From the NCBI RefSeq assembly GCF_036327755.1, contig NZ_CP109596.1, forward strand, positions 2,728,001 to 2,792,000: a stretch of 64,000 nt of DNA, given 5' to 3'. The position numbers and the translations under genes are program-made. Under the pieces are notes generated by a model. The model saw nothing but the letters and a program-made list of their open reading frames with translations. It made no database searches and was not told where the DNA came from. How positions within the stretch are numbered: position 1 is the stretch's first letter; each line of letters starts with the position of its first letter. The DNA comes from Nocardia sp. NBC_01503. GTDB lineage: Bacteria > Actinomycetota > Actinomycetes > Mycobacteriales > Mycobacteriaceae. Positions 54,018 to 63,448 of this stretch are shown here, piece by piece.

Positions 54018-54052
54018 AACGCCCGGCCGAGTGGATAACTCGGCCGGGCGTT
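54018..54052. terminator. Strong bidirectional hairpin terminator
   Basis: AACGCCCGGCCGAG (54018-54031) pairs perfectly with CTCGGCCGGGCGTT (54039-54052) around the loop TGGATAA, a 14-bp stem. It lies between the convergent DUF2339 and mmpL3 genes and can stop transcription from both. Confidence 0.9.
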
Positions 54053-54065
54053 GCGCTGTACTGAT

Positions 54066-57000
54066 TCAGTCGCGGTTCTGGCGACGGAGCAATTCGTTCA
54101 CACTCACGGTGCGGCCGTCGCCACCGCGGTGCTTACCCTCGTCGTCGTCATCATCCTCGGTCTTGCCGGTGCGGCGGCGCGCCGAACGCAGATCCGACAT
54201 CCACTGTTCGATACTGCTGCGCCCACCACCCTGCGGCTGCTCCTCGGCCGAGTGATGCGTCGGATGCGGTTGCGCCCCATCGGATTCGGCGGATTCGGAT
54301 TCCAGCAGCTGCTCCGCCTCGTGCGGCTGATACAGCTGGGCCCGAGTGGCCGGATGCGGTGGCATCTTCTGCGACGGCGGTGGCAGTACCCGTTCGGCGC
54401 CGATCACATGCGGCGGCTCCGCCGGTGAGTCCTGCTGCGCCGCAGCCGGAGTCGGGGCCGAAGGCGCCTCGACCAGCGGCGGCGCCGGAGCCGTGGGCGG
54501 CGTGGGCGGAGCCGATATCGTCGGAATCCCGTTCTGCGGGGCGGGTTTGGCCGGTGCGGTCGCCTCCTGGGCGGCGACCTCGCGGGTCGGCGCCTCGGAA
54601 TCGCTCTCCGGAGTGCTCGGCGCGCTACCGGGCATCCCCGAACCGATGGTCCGCGGCGTCACACCGGAACCGGCCTGCGCCGGAGCCTCATTCGACACCT
54701 CGGGCTCCGGAGCGGGCCCGGAGGCTTCGCCCGTGGGCGCGCCGAGATTGGTGAGCGAAGCCGGTTTGGCCGGCGGCGGCGGGAACCCGGCCGCCGCGGC
54801 GGGCGGGCTGCCCGCGGGGGGCGACCAGGGGGCGGACTGTGGCGGTCCGAACGGACTTTCGCCGCCCGCCGTCGTTGCCGATCCGGTCGGAGTCGAACCG
54901 CTCGGGGCCGAACCGGGGGTCCCCAGAATCGGCCCACCGGACTTGGTGATGCGCTGGGTCGGCGCCTCACTATCGATATCGATCTTGCGCGGCGCACGCG
55001 GTTTGCGCAGTCGCAGCGCCGCCGAATCCGTCAGCGCCGGAATCTGCATGGTGACCGGATCGGTGATCGGTGTGGTCTTGACCAGGTCGACCACCTCACC
55101 GCCACCGGGCCGCTCATCGGCGAGCATCGGCTCGCCGAGCCCGATCTTCTGCTGGATCCGCTTCATCCAGGCCGGAGCCCACCAGCAGTCGTCGCCGAGC
55201 AGCTTCATGGTGGCGGGCACCAGCAGCATGCGCAGTACGGTCGCGTCGATGAAGAGCGCCGCCACCATGCCGTAGGCGATGTACTGCATCATCACCAGAT
55301 CGGAGAAGGCGAACGCGCCGGTCACCACGAGCAGGATCAATGCCGCCGCGGTGATGATGCGCCCGGTCTGCGCGGTACCCGCCCGCACCGCCTCGGTGGT
55401 GCTCGCGCCCTGGGCGCGCGCCTCGACCATGCGGGACAACAGGAATACCTCGTAGTCCACCGAGAGGCCGTAGATGATCGCGATGATCAGCACCAGCACC
55501 GGCGCCGTAATCGGCTGCGGTGTGAAGTTCAACAGCGACGCACCATGACCGTCGATGAAGATCCAGGTCAGGATGCCCAGCGTCGATCCCAGGCCCAGCG
55601 CACTCATCAGCGCGGCCTTCAACGGCAGTACCAGTGAGCCGAAGGTGAGGAACATCAGGATCGTGGTGACCAGCAGGACGATGCCGATCATCCACGGCAT
55701 GCGATCCAGCAGCGAGTCGAGACTGTCCATCATCAGGACCGGCTGACCGGTGACCGCGAGCTCGACACCGTCCGGCAGCTCCATCGACCGCAGGTAATCG
55801 ACGGTCGCCTCGGGGTGCGAGCTGTCCTCGACGGTCGCCTCGGAGACCCAGACGTTCGAGCCGTTCGGCGGTTTGGCCGGGGTGCCGAATTGGCCGTTCT
55901 TCACCAGCCCCGGAGCCTTGTTCGCCTGCTGGAGAATCGCGCCGATATTCCTGGAGTTGTCGGTGGTGATGACCAACTGCACCGGATCGGATTTACGCAG
56001 CGGGAAGGTCTCGTCGAAGTGCTGCTGTGCCAGTCGAACCGGATTATCCGGTGGCAGATAGGTTTCCGAGATTCCACCGAATTGCAGATTCTTCACCGGA
56101 ATGATGAGCAGCAGCAATCCGATGGTCAGCGGGATCGCGACCTTGAGCGGATGCTTCATCACCCAGGCGGTGAGCTTGCCCCAGAAACCGGCCTCGATCT
56201 CCTCGGCGGTCTTGGTCTTGCGAATCCACTTGAGGCTCAAGCTGTCCACGCGCCGGCCGAGAATGCTCAGCAGCGCGGGCAATACGGTCAAGGAGGTCAC
56301 CATGGCCAGCAGGACCGCGGCGATGGTGCCGTAGGCGACCGACTTCAGGAAGCCCTGCGGGAACAGCAGCATGCCCGCGCTCGCCGCGATGATCATGGTC
56401 GCCGAGGAGGTCACGGTGCGACCGGCGGTCATGACCGAACGGCGCACCGCCGCACGCGTGTCGTACCCCTCGGCCAATTCCTCACGGAAGCGGCTGACTA
56501 TGAAGAGGCCGTAGTCGATGGCCAGGCCCAGGCCGATCATCGAGACCACGGCTGAGACGAACGAGTTCACCTCGGTGTATTTGGTCAGCGCCATGATCAT
56601 GCCGTTGGCGGCGATGATGGTCAGACCGCCGATGATCAATGGCAGTGCGGCGGCGACGATGCCGCCGAAGATGAAGAACAGCAGGATCGCGACCGCGGGG
56701 AGCGCGAGCATCTCCATGCGCTTCACATCGCTGGCGATCGTATTGTTCAGCGTGTAGGCGATCGGTTGCAGACCGCCGACCTCGACCGTCACATCCGGAA
56801 TCGCGAAGGCGTTCTGAACCGCGCCGTAGGCCTGCAGCATCTCGGTGTCGTTGTTGCCGTTGAGAGCGACGGAGGCGAAGGCGCGCTTTCGATCGGTACT
56901 GGCCGCCTGCGCGAGCTGCTGACCCGTCTCGGTCTTCCATGGCGAGGCGTTGACCTTGGCGATCTGCGGGTACTTCTTCGGCAGCGAGTTGAGGCTGTCG

Positions 57001-57272
57001 ATGACCTTCCGGCTCCACGCCGGATCGTCGATCGTCTTACCGTCGGGCGCGGTGTAGAGCAGCACCACATCACTGTTGTGATCGCGGCTGTACACCGAAT
57101 CCTTCAGCACCGCCGCATGTGTCGACTCGGAATTGGGGTCGAACCATCCGCTGGAGCTCAGGTGATCCTCAACTCCGAGCCCGAACGCACCGAGCGAGAG
57201 CAGGGCAGCGACCACTACACCCAGAACGGTGTAGCGCAGCTTGTAGACCAGGTCGCCCCAGCGGGTGAACAC
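54066..57272 (-). CDS. mmpL3: MmpL3-like RND transporter of mycolic acid lipids
   Basis: A 1068-residue RND transporter. Twelve transmembrane helices form residues 1-740. The two Asp-Tyr proton-relay pairs are D253-Y254 (GLAIDYGLF) and D606-Y607 (GLSVDYEVF). Two large periplasmic loops are present. The cytoplasmic C-terminal tail is Pro/Ala/Ser-rich (about 330 residues). In mycobacteria MmpL3 flips trehalose monomycolate. The GTG at 57272 overlaps the NYN gene stop by one base and gives the family start, although the frame opens at 57338. Adjacency to NYN and trmB supports orthology. Confidence 0.9.
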   Translation of the reverse strand: MFTRWGDLVYKLRYTVLGVVVAALLSLGAFGLGVEDHLSSSGWFDPNSESTHAAVLKDSVYSRDHNSDVVLLYTAPDGKTIDDPAWSRKVIDSLNSLPKKYPQIAKVNASPWKTETGQQLAQAASTDRKRAFASVALNGNNDTEMLQAYGAVQNAFAIPDVTVEVGGLQPIAYTLNNTIASDVKRMEMLALPAVAILLFFIFGGIVAAALPLIIGGLTIIAANGMIMALTKYTEVNSFVSAVVSMIGLGLAIDYGLFIVSRFREELAEGYDTRAAVRRSVMTAGRTVTSSATMIIAASAGMLLFPQGFLKSVAYGTIAAVLLAMVTSLTVLPALLSILGRRVDSLSLKWIRKTKTAEEIEAGFWGKLTAWVMKHPLKVAIPLTIGLLLLIIPVKNLQFGGISETYLPPDNPVRLAQQHFDETFPLRKSDPVQLVITTDNSRNIGAILQQANKAPGLVKNGQFGTPAKPPNGSNVWVSEATVEDSSHPEATVDYLRSMELPDGVELAVTGQPVLMMDSLDSLLDRMPWMIGIVLLVTTILMFLTFGSLVLPLKAALMSALGLGSTLGILTWIFIDGHGASLLNFTPQPITAPVLVLIIAIIYGLSVDYEVFLLSRMVEARAQGASTTEAVRAGTAQTGRIITAAALILLVVTGAFAFSDLVMMQYIAYGMVAALFIDATVLRMLLVPATMKLLGDDCWWAPAWMKRIQQKIGLGEPMLADERPGGGEVVDLVKTTPITDPVTMQIPALTDSAALRLRKPRAPRKIDIDSEAPTQRITKSGGPILGTPGSAPSGSTPTGSATTAGGESPFGPPQSAPWSPPAGSPPAAAAGFPPPPAKPASLTNLGAPTGEASGPAPEPEVSNEAPAQAGSGVTPRTIGSGMPGSAPSTPESDSEAPTREVAAQEATAPAKPAPQNGIPTISAPPTPPTAPAPPLVEAPSAPTPAAAQQDSPAEPPHVIGAERVLPPPSQKMPPHPATRAQLYQPHEAEQLLESESAESDGAQPHPTHHSAEEQPQGGGRSSIEQWMSDLRSARRRTGKTEDDDDDEGKHRGGDGRTVSVNELLRRQNRD

Positions 57273-58018
57273 TAAGCGACTCCTTGAGCGGGGCGGGAGG
57301 TGAGCAGCGCTGTCAGCGGCCGGAACGGCTGCAGCCATGCTCCCTCGTCGGGCAGCGAGTCGAGGCTCACCCTGGGCAGCGGTTCACGGAACACGCCCGG
57401 GATGTCCTCGAGGTCGACGAACTCGAGAATATCCGACGTGACTGCCCAACTCGCGTGCTCACGGAATCCGAGCACCTGAACTGGAACGCCACTGGCGGCG
57501 ATCTCCTCGAGCGGTGCGCGGAACGCCTGACCATCGGCGGAGGCGACCATGATGCCGGCCAGCCCCGCGCCTCGGCGGCGTAGCTCGATGTGGGCGAGCA
57601 TATCGCTGTCGACGTCGGAGTCTTCGTCGATTTTGGGTTTTGCGAAAACGGCATAACCGACATTTCGCAGCGCCTCCACCCATGGCCGCACCACATCGGC
57701 GGTGCCGGGGGCGATATTGGTGAAGACGGTGGCCTCGGGCTCCACACGCTGACGGCTGCCGACCGACAGCTCCGCGGTGCGCGCGAGCAGCCAGCGGCCG
57801 AGCGCGTCGAAGCGCGGGCGGTAGGCGGCGGTGGGGCGGCCACCGAGAATCGCGCCGAGCCCCATATCGAGGTTCGGTGCGTCCCAGACCAGTAGTACGC
57901 GACGGAAATCGGTACTACTTCCGGAAAGGCCGGTGGTGCCCGCTAGTTCGGACGATGCAGTGCCGTGCATTATTTCGGCAACATCCGCGACCTCCGGGGC
58001 CATCTCACTGACGCTCAT
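57272..58018 (-). CDS. NYN-domain protein (Rv0207c-like)
   Basis: A 248-residue PIN-like NYN domain protein of unknown role. LLVWDAPNLDMGLGAILGG (about residues 47-65) has the conserved Asp-x-x-Asn of this nuclease-like fold. KIDEDSDVDSDMLAHIEL and MVASADGQAFRAPLEEI supply further acidic residues that could bind metal. It is coupled at both ends: ATGA with trmB and one-base overlap with mmpL3. The trio order is that of M. tuberculosis Rv0206c-Rv0208c. An RNA-cleaving role is possible but unproven. Confidence 0.85.
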   Translation of the reverse strand: MSVSEMAPEVADVAEIMHGTASSELAGTTGLSGSSTDFRRVLLVWDAPNLDMGLGAILGGRPTAAYRPRFDALGRWLLARTAELSVGSRQRVEPEATVFTNIAPGTADVVRPWVEALRNVGYAVFAKPKIDEDSDVDSDMLAHIELRRRGAGLAGIMVASADGQAFRAPLEEIAASGVPVQVLGFREHASWAVTSDILEFVDLEDIPGVFREPLPRVSLDSLPDEGAWLQPFRPLTALLTSRPAQGVA

Positions 58019-58842
58019 GACTCGATCTTCCCCCAGATGAACTCCGTGATGGCGCTACCCGCGCGGAGTCCTTTTCCTTCGAACTTGGTAATCGGACGTT
58101 CAAAACCGATCGGTGCGGTTTCAAGGTACCGCGAAGAGTCCCCACCCGTGGCCTCATTCATACCGATGAGCTGGGATTCTCCCTTGCCCACCTCGGCAAT
58201 ATGCTCCGCGTAATCCGCGTGATCGGTCGCGACATGCAACACGCCGCCCGGCTTGAGGCGACTCGCGATAAGTGTCAGGGTCGTCGGCTGCAACAGCCGC
58301 CGCTTATGGTGGCGCGCCTTCGGCCACGGGTCCGGAAAGAAGACGCGAACACCCGTCAGCGATTCCGGAGCAATCATGTTTTCGAGTACATCGACCGCAT
58401 CTCCGCGCAGTAGCCGAATGTTCTCGATGTTTTCCCGCTCCACCCGCTGCACCAGCTGGGCCAGCCCCGGCTTGTAAACCTCGACGCCGATCAGATTGAA
58501 CTCCGGCTCGGCCTGCGCCATGGCCGCGGTGGCCGTGCCGGTGCCGCAACCGATCTCGATGATCAGCGGTGCGCTCCGGCCGAACCAGGCGTCGGCATCC
58601 AGCAATTTGTCCGAGACGTCCGCGCCGATCCGCGGCCACATCCGCGTCCAGGATTCCTGCTGCGGGGGCGTCAGTGCGCCGCGCCGCGAGCGGAAGCTGG
58701 TGACGCGGGGGTACAGGCGGTTACCACCCACGGCGCGAGGCACGCCCTCGACGGGGTGATCACCGTCACCGCTGTGGTCGGCGGACCGCGGTCCGGGGAC
58801 TGGCTCGGCAGTGTGGTTCGCGGCGTCGTTCACGGCGTCCAT
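58015..58842 (-). CDS. trmB: tRNA (guanine-N7-)-methyltransferase
   Basis: A 275-residue SAM-dependent methyltransferase that makes m7G46 in tRNA. The SAM motif is EIGCGTGTATAAM and the TrmB-specific motif is FFPDPWPKARHHKRR. PTTLTLIASRLKPGGVLHVATD and the C-terminal TKFEGKGLRAG complete the signature. The N-terminal extension of about 60 residues is low in complexity. It is first gene of the trmB-NYN-mmpL3 operon, preceded by a short gap to the lipase gene. Confidence 0.95.
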   Translation of the reverse strand: MDAVNDAANHTAEPVPGPRSADHSGDGDHPVEGVPRAVGGNRLYPRVTSFRSRRGALTPPQQESWTRMWPRIGADVSDKLLDADAWFGRSAPLIIEIGCGTGTATAAMAQAEPEFNLIGVEVYKPGLAQLVQRVERENIENIRLLRGDAVDVLENMIAPESLTGVRVFFPDPWPKARHHKRRLLQPTTLTLIASRLKPGGVLHVATDHADYAEHIAEVGKGESQLIGMNEATGGDSSRYLETAPIGFERPITKFEGKGLRAGSAITEFIWGKIES

Positions 58843-58901
58843 TCTCCAGTATCGAATGGTTAGCGCAGCAATCGACTACGTGTTCGGGCGTATGCCATCA
58901 C

Positions 58902-60353
58902 TCAGGCTGCCAGGCCCGACTCCTCGGCGGCGACCTGCTCCGAACCGGGTGTCAGGGCCAGTCCGAACGTGACTCGCATTGCGGTAGTTGCCAATTCCAC
59001 CATGCCGCGCCACTGCGCGGGCCACAGCGCTACCGACCAGACGGTCTTGGTTGTGGGTTCTGTGAGAGTTTTCCCGGCGATCCGATCGGCCAGCCAATCC
59101 AGGCTCAACGGGGTCGCCAGGGGTAGCAGCGAGAAGTGCTCGCTCAGCCGATCGCGCACGTACCAGACCGCCGCACCCGCCTCGCGGTACCGCTCGACCT
59201 GACCGTCGATCCCGGTCACGTCGATGACCTGGTCATTGACCGGATGCACCACCAGTACCGGGCAAGCGGGCGCGTTATTGCCGAGCCGGATGTCGTCGAA
59301 CATGCCCTCCAGCTCGGGGAGTACCTCGTGCAGCGGACGATGCAGGTAGTTCTCCATGCGGCGGCCGATCAGCATGGGCAGCGCCGCGATCGGGCCCAGA
59401 TTCTGCACCCGATCCAGCAGGCGTTTGCCCTCCTCGGTGAAGTCCTTGCGGATCACATCGGCGAGAGCGGGATACACCCGCCGCAGCGCGGCGACCACCA
59501 GCGGTGGAAAACCGGCGAAGAGGCCACCGTCCAGCCGCAGGAACACCTCGCGCGGATCACCCACCGGCGCGCCCAGCGCGGCCCCGACGATATTCAACTC
59601 CGGCGCGTACTCCGGAGCCATCTCCACGGTCCAGGCACCGGCCATACCGCCACCGGAGTAACCCCACACCGCGATCTTGGTATCCGGTCGCAGGCCCAGC
59701 GGCGCGAAGCCGAGCGCCGCGCGCACACCATCGAGTGATCGATACCCCGGCTCCCGCGCGGCGCCGAAATTCCCCTGCGGCCCTACATGATCGGCAATGG
59801 TCACCGCCCAGCCGCGGCGCAGCGCGTTCGCCACCAGCAGCCACTCCAGCTGGGTGATGGAACCCGGCGACAGCGCGCCCAGCCGCAGCGCGTACGACGG
59901 CGCGCAGCGATCGGTGACCGCGTCGATGGCCGATCCGAACACCAGCAGCGGCCGCTCCGGATCGGGTGTCGCGCCCCTGGGCAGCAGCACCGTGGTGACC
60001 GCGACCTCCGCCGTCCCGCCCAAATCGCTACTGCGATACAGCAACTGCCACGCCGTCACCTGCTGCGGGACCACTCCGAGCAGCGCCAATTCCACTGGGC
60101 GACTACGCAGTACAGTGCCGGGGGCATGCAGGGCGAAGCCATTGGGCGCGCGGAAGAAGGGGTCCGAGCCGGGCGGCAGCGGACGGGTGGAGGCCGGAGT
60201 CCGCCACTGCGCGCCCCGATCCCGCACCACCAGTGCGCCGCCATTGCGAGTGGCGGGCGCGGCGGAGTCGAGCTCGGCGGATTTCGGCGCGACCGGATCG
60301 GGCTGTCCCGCAGGTGAATCGGTCACGGTCGGGGTATCAGCCGTAACGGTCAA
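58902..60353 (-). CDS. LIP-family lipase (secretory lipase, alpha/beta hydrolase)
   Basis: A 483-residue protein of the actinobacterial/fungal secretory lipase family. The nucleophile motif is VWGYSGGGMAGAW (about residue 213), with SVLV-like CPVLVVHPVNDQVID holding the Asp and DRLSEHFSLLP the His. The start is TTG 60353 with GGAGG five bases upstream. The N-terminus is Asp/Pro-rich and shows no clear signal peptide, so localisation is unclear. It sits between trmB and the GTPase-like gene, where M. tuberculosis has no such gene, to my memory. Confidence 0.85.
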   Translation of the reverse strand: MTVTADTPTVTDSPAGQPDPVAPKSAELDSAAPATRNGGALVVRDRGAQWRTPASTRPLPPGSDPFFRAPNGFALHAPGTVLRSRPVELALLGVVPQQVTAWQLLYRSSDLGGTAEVAVTTVLLPRGATPDPERPLLVFGSAIDAVTDRCAPSYALRLGALSPGSITQLEWLLVANALRRGWAVTIADHVGPQGNFGAAREPGYRSLDGVRAALGFAPLGLRPDTKIAVWGYSGGGMAGAWTVEMAPEYAPELNIVGAALGAPVGDPREVFLRLDGGLFAGFPPLVVAALRRVYPALADVIRKDFTEEGKRLLDRVQNLGPIAALPMLIGRRMENYLHRPLHEVLPELEGMFDDIRLGNNAPACPVLVVHPVNDQVIDVTGIDGQVERYREAGAAVWYVRDRLSEHFSLLPLATPLSLDWLADRIAGKTLTEPTTKTVWSVALWPAQWRGMVELATTAMRVTFGLALTPGSEQVAAEESGLAA

Positions 60354-60625
60354 CGCAACCTCCGTAGGTGAGTCCGGCTGTCGGACCCGAGAGGAACCGT
60401 CACCGCCACTATCGGCTGTACAGCCGACCGGATCGAAACCCTAGGTCAGATTGCGGTGTCTGTGAAGAGCAGTGCCACCGAATTACGCTGTCGCACAGAT
60501 GAACCCGCACCTCAGCGCGTTTTGTGACGCTGCCGGTCGGACCAATTCGGTTCGGCCGCGGCGACCGCGCCCGCGTATGGGCCGAACACGTCCCGCGTGG
60601 TCCCGCCGCCGACTAGGCTGCCCAG

Positions 60626-61339
60626 GTGCCGTCCGGGCGACCACCGCGCATCCAGATCACCGGCCGCGCTCGCGCCGGTAAATCCACCGTACGAAACGCA
60701 TTGTCGCTCTTGACCGCCGAGGAGACCGCACCGATCGACGCGCCCGGGCGAACCGATCCAGTCCTGGACGCGGATCTCATTCTCTATGTCCTGCCCGGCA
60801 CCCTCACCTCCGCCGACCGTCGTGCACTGGCACCCCTGAATCCGGACCGGACCCTGGTGGTCCTCAACAAGGCCGACGCCATCAGCCCGCGCTGGTCCGA
60901 CGCCGCCCAGGCCGCCGAACGCCACACCGAAAACCTCGGTATCCACACACTTCCCGCGGTGGCCTCGCTGGCCGCCCACACCCGCACCGGGACTTTCGGA
61001 GATGCGGATCTGCGCACCCTGCACCGCCACTGCGCTCGAAACGATCCGGCATTCACCCTCACCGAGGACCTCTTCACCGATCCGGCAGTGGCGCAGGATG
61101 CCTCGGCCCGCGCGGCCCTGCTCGACCGTTGGGGCCTTTACGGCGTCGCCTGCGCCCTCGCCGCTCTCCGCCACGCTCCGGCCCTCCAGCCCCGGTCGCT
61201 GCTGCAAATCCTGCACTTCGCCAGCGGAATAGATCCGATCTTTCAGGCCCTCCACGAGCGGTACCGACGGGCCGCCGCGGCCATCGTGGCCGGTGATCTC
61301 ACCATCGCCCCAACCCAAGCCGGGTTCGGCAACGAATAA
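60626..61339 (+). CDS. Small P-loop GTPase-like protein (Rv0209-like position)
   Basis: A 237-residue protein. Walker A is GRARAGKST (about residues 13-21), a DAPG (about 38-41) matches the G3 motif, and VLNKADAI provides the NKxD guanine-specificity motif. The rest is helical. The position next to a large partner and pckG matches Rv0209 in M. tuberculosis, though the two may not be orthologous. It is probably a dynamin-like or regulatory GTPase acting with the next gene. GTG start. Confidence 0.75.
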   Translation: MPSGRPPRIQITGRARAGKSTVRNALSLLTAEETAPIDAPGRTDPVLDADLILYVLPGTLTSADRRALAPLNPDRTLVVLNKADAISPRWSDAAQAAERHTENLGIHTLPAVASLAAHTRTGTFGDADLRTLHRHCARNDPAFTLTEDLFTDPAVAQDASARAALLDRWGLYGVACALAALRHAPALQPRSLLQILHFASGIDPIFQALHERYRRAAAAIVAGDLTIAPTQAGFGNE

Positions 61340-61345
61340 CCAGCG

Positions 61346-63226
61346 TTGGACCGTGAACACGCTCCGCTCTACCTACCGAATGGCGTCGGCTCCGCCGGGC
61401 TGTCCGGCCGCGGGGCGCTGCCCACTGAATCCGATTCCGGCCGGACCGATTTCGGATTGGACCTGCCGCCCGTCGAACGGCCGCACGCGAGTTCGTCCGC
61501 CGCGCACGTGGTCGATTCCACGGAGCTGTCGACACCGCACGAAGAACCAGTCGACGCCGCACCCGGGCGCGTGGCGGCAGCGGATGTCGAGGCGTCGCCG
61601 TCGGGTCTCCCGGCTACCGCGGAAGCGATTGTGACCCGGTGGAATCCACACGGAATGGCATTGCTGCTGGCGATGCGGAGCACGGCGTGGGCGCGGGATA
61701 CGCGGGTGGAGCTGATCGGCGAGGACGACGTGGGCATCGCGCTGTTGCGTGCCGAATTAGCCAGGTGGGCACCGCGAGTCGAATTTCTGGTAGCGGATGA
61801 CGCGAGTCCGGGACCGCGTCGGCCAGCGACGGTGGCATGCGTGGTGCTGGACGCGGGTGCGCCGATCGGACGGGAGATGCTGGGGGTGGTGCACCGGCTA
61901 CGCGGCGAGGGGACTCGGATCGTGTTCGCGCTGGCGGGGTTTCACGCGCATCGCGATTGGCGCGAGGTGCTGGAAAGGGATGCCGTCATATTGTCGGAGG
62001 CGATGCGCGTCGAGGCCGCGCCGACGGCGATGACGGCTTCGGTCCCAGTGCAGCCAAGGGGCGTGACGGCTTCGGGCCCGGTCGTACCGGCGGAGATGGC
62101 GACCTCGGCTCCGGTCGCACCGAAGGAGGTGTCGGGCTCAGCGCACGCCTCGCCGGTGGAGATTGTGCCGGTGTCGGTGCGAATGGCGGTGGTGGCGCGG
62201 GAGATCGGGGACGCGGCGCTGTCGGATCGGGCGGGGATGGGCCTGTTGTATGCGCGATTGGTGGCCGCGGTGGGGGCAGGTGCGGTGGCGGATCAGCGGG
62301 TGCTGGTGCGGGAGCGGGTGGTGCGCGAGACACGGACTCGGATCGAGGGCGAGTTGGCGAAGTTGCGGACCGGTGGGGATGTGGCGGTATTGCGGGCGGA
62401 GCGGGCGACGCTGCTGGCGGTGAATGACGGCGGCCGCGGAACCGCGATGGCAATGCTGCGGAATCGGCTGCATTTGGCGCGGGTCGATCTGCTGCACGAG
62501 GCGGGGGTGCGGATTCGGGGGTTGAATGCCGCGGCGCGGACCGAGATCGACCGTTTGCCGCATACCGCACATGCCGGATATCCACGCGGCTTACAGATTT
62601 CGGTGGAAAAGATCACACGTGAAATCGACCGCTCCATTCACGCTCGCCTCGCCGAGTTGGACGAATTGATCGAGAAGGCGGTCCACACATCGGAATTGGC
62701 GGTCGATGCGCCCGATGTGGCGGCTTTACCCGCGCTCACCTGGCGTGATCGCCCACCCCGGGTCGGTCCGGATCCCGAGCCGCGCTGCCGGGGTGTCGAA
62801 GATCATCTGATGATCGCGCTCGGAGCGTCCGCGGGCTTCGGTCTGGGGCGTCTGCTGGTGATCCCATTGTCGTGGTGGGCGGCGGCCGAATACGCGATTG
62901 TTCCGGTGGGTTTGGTGCTGGGGGCCGCCGCCGCGGGCTGGGTGGTGCGGGCGCGCCGGCAACTCGCTGAGCGTGCTCATTTACGGCAGTGGATGACGGA
63001 CGCCCTGGTCAACGTGAAGGCGCAGTGGGAGCAGCGGGTGGCGACCGCGATCGTCGAGGCGGAGGAGCGGCTCACCGAGCGGGTGCTCCGGGCCAGCACC
63101 GCCCGCATGGTCGAAACAGACCGTCGGGTAGGGGAATTGGAGGCGCAATTGCGGCAGGCGGCGCAACGGAGACCCGCGTTGACCACCGCGTGCGATCGTG
63201 ACCTGAGCGCGCTCGATTTCGCATAA
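61346..63226 (+). CDS. Large hydrophobic-segment protein, partner of GTPase-like gene (Rv0210-like position)
   Basis: A 626-residue protein with no recognised domain. The first 275 residues are low-complexity, with Ala/Pro/Val repeats (PVQPRGV, PVVPAEM, PVAPKEV units at about 230-265). The middle is helical and basic-acidic (LRTGGDVAVLRAERATLL and IDRSIHARLAELDELIEK). Two transmembrane helices (about residues 490-530) precede a helical tail (about 535-620). It could serve as the membrane anchor for the GTPase-like protein. It starts six bases after that gene. Function unknown. Confidence 0.65.
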   Translation: MDREHAPLYLPNGVGSAGLSGRGALPTESDSGRTDFGLDLPPVERPHASSSAAHVVDSTELSTPHEEPVDAAPGRVAAADVEASPSGLPATAEAIVTRWNPHGMALLLAMRSTAWARDTRVELIGEDDVGIALLRAELARWAPRVEFLVADDASPGPRRPATVACVVLDAGAPIGREMLGVVHRLRGEGTRIVFALAGFHAHRDWREVLERDAVILSEAMRVEAAPTAMTASVPVQPRGVTASGPVVPAEMATSAPVAPKEVSGSAHASPVEIVPVSVRMAVVAREIGDAALSDRAGMGLLYARLVAAVGAGAVADQRVLVRERVVRETRTRIEGELAKLRTGGDVAVLRAERATLLAVNDGGRGTAMAMLRNRLHLARVDLLHEAGVRIRGLNAAARTEIDRLPHTAHAGYPRGLQISVEKITREIDRSIHARLAELDELIEKAVHTSELAVDAPDVAALPALTWRDRPPRVGPDPEPRCRGVEDHLMIALGASAGFGLGRLLVIPLSWWAAAEYAIVPVGLVLGAAAAGWVVRARRQLAERAHLRQWMTDALVNVKAQWEQRVATAIVEAEERLTERVLRASTARMVETDRRVGELEAQLRQAAQRRPALTTACDRDLSALDFA

Positions 63227-63448
63227 TCGCTGGTCGGAGGTTTCGACCCGATACCGACTGGACAACCCGATTCCATACGTCGGGATATATGGCGTTAACC
63301 TCTATGGCAGGAACCTGGGCGTCCGCTTGGTCCTTGTACGCCGTCCAGCCGGGACGAGCTACCTGCAAGGCGATGCGGGGGCCTTGCCGCAATGGTGGCA
63401 CTCGGTGTCGCGAGCACCCCGGGCCACCCATCTCAGGAGAGTTGTTTC

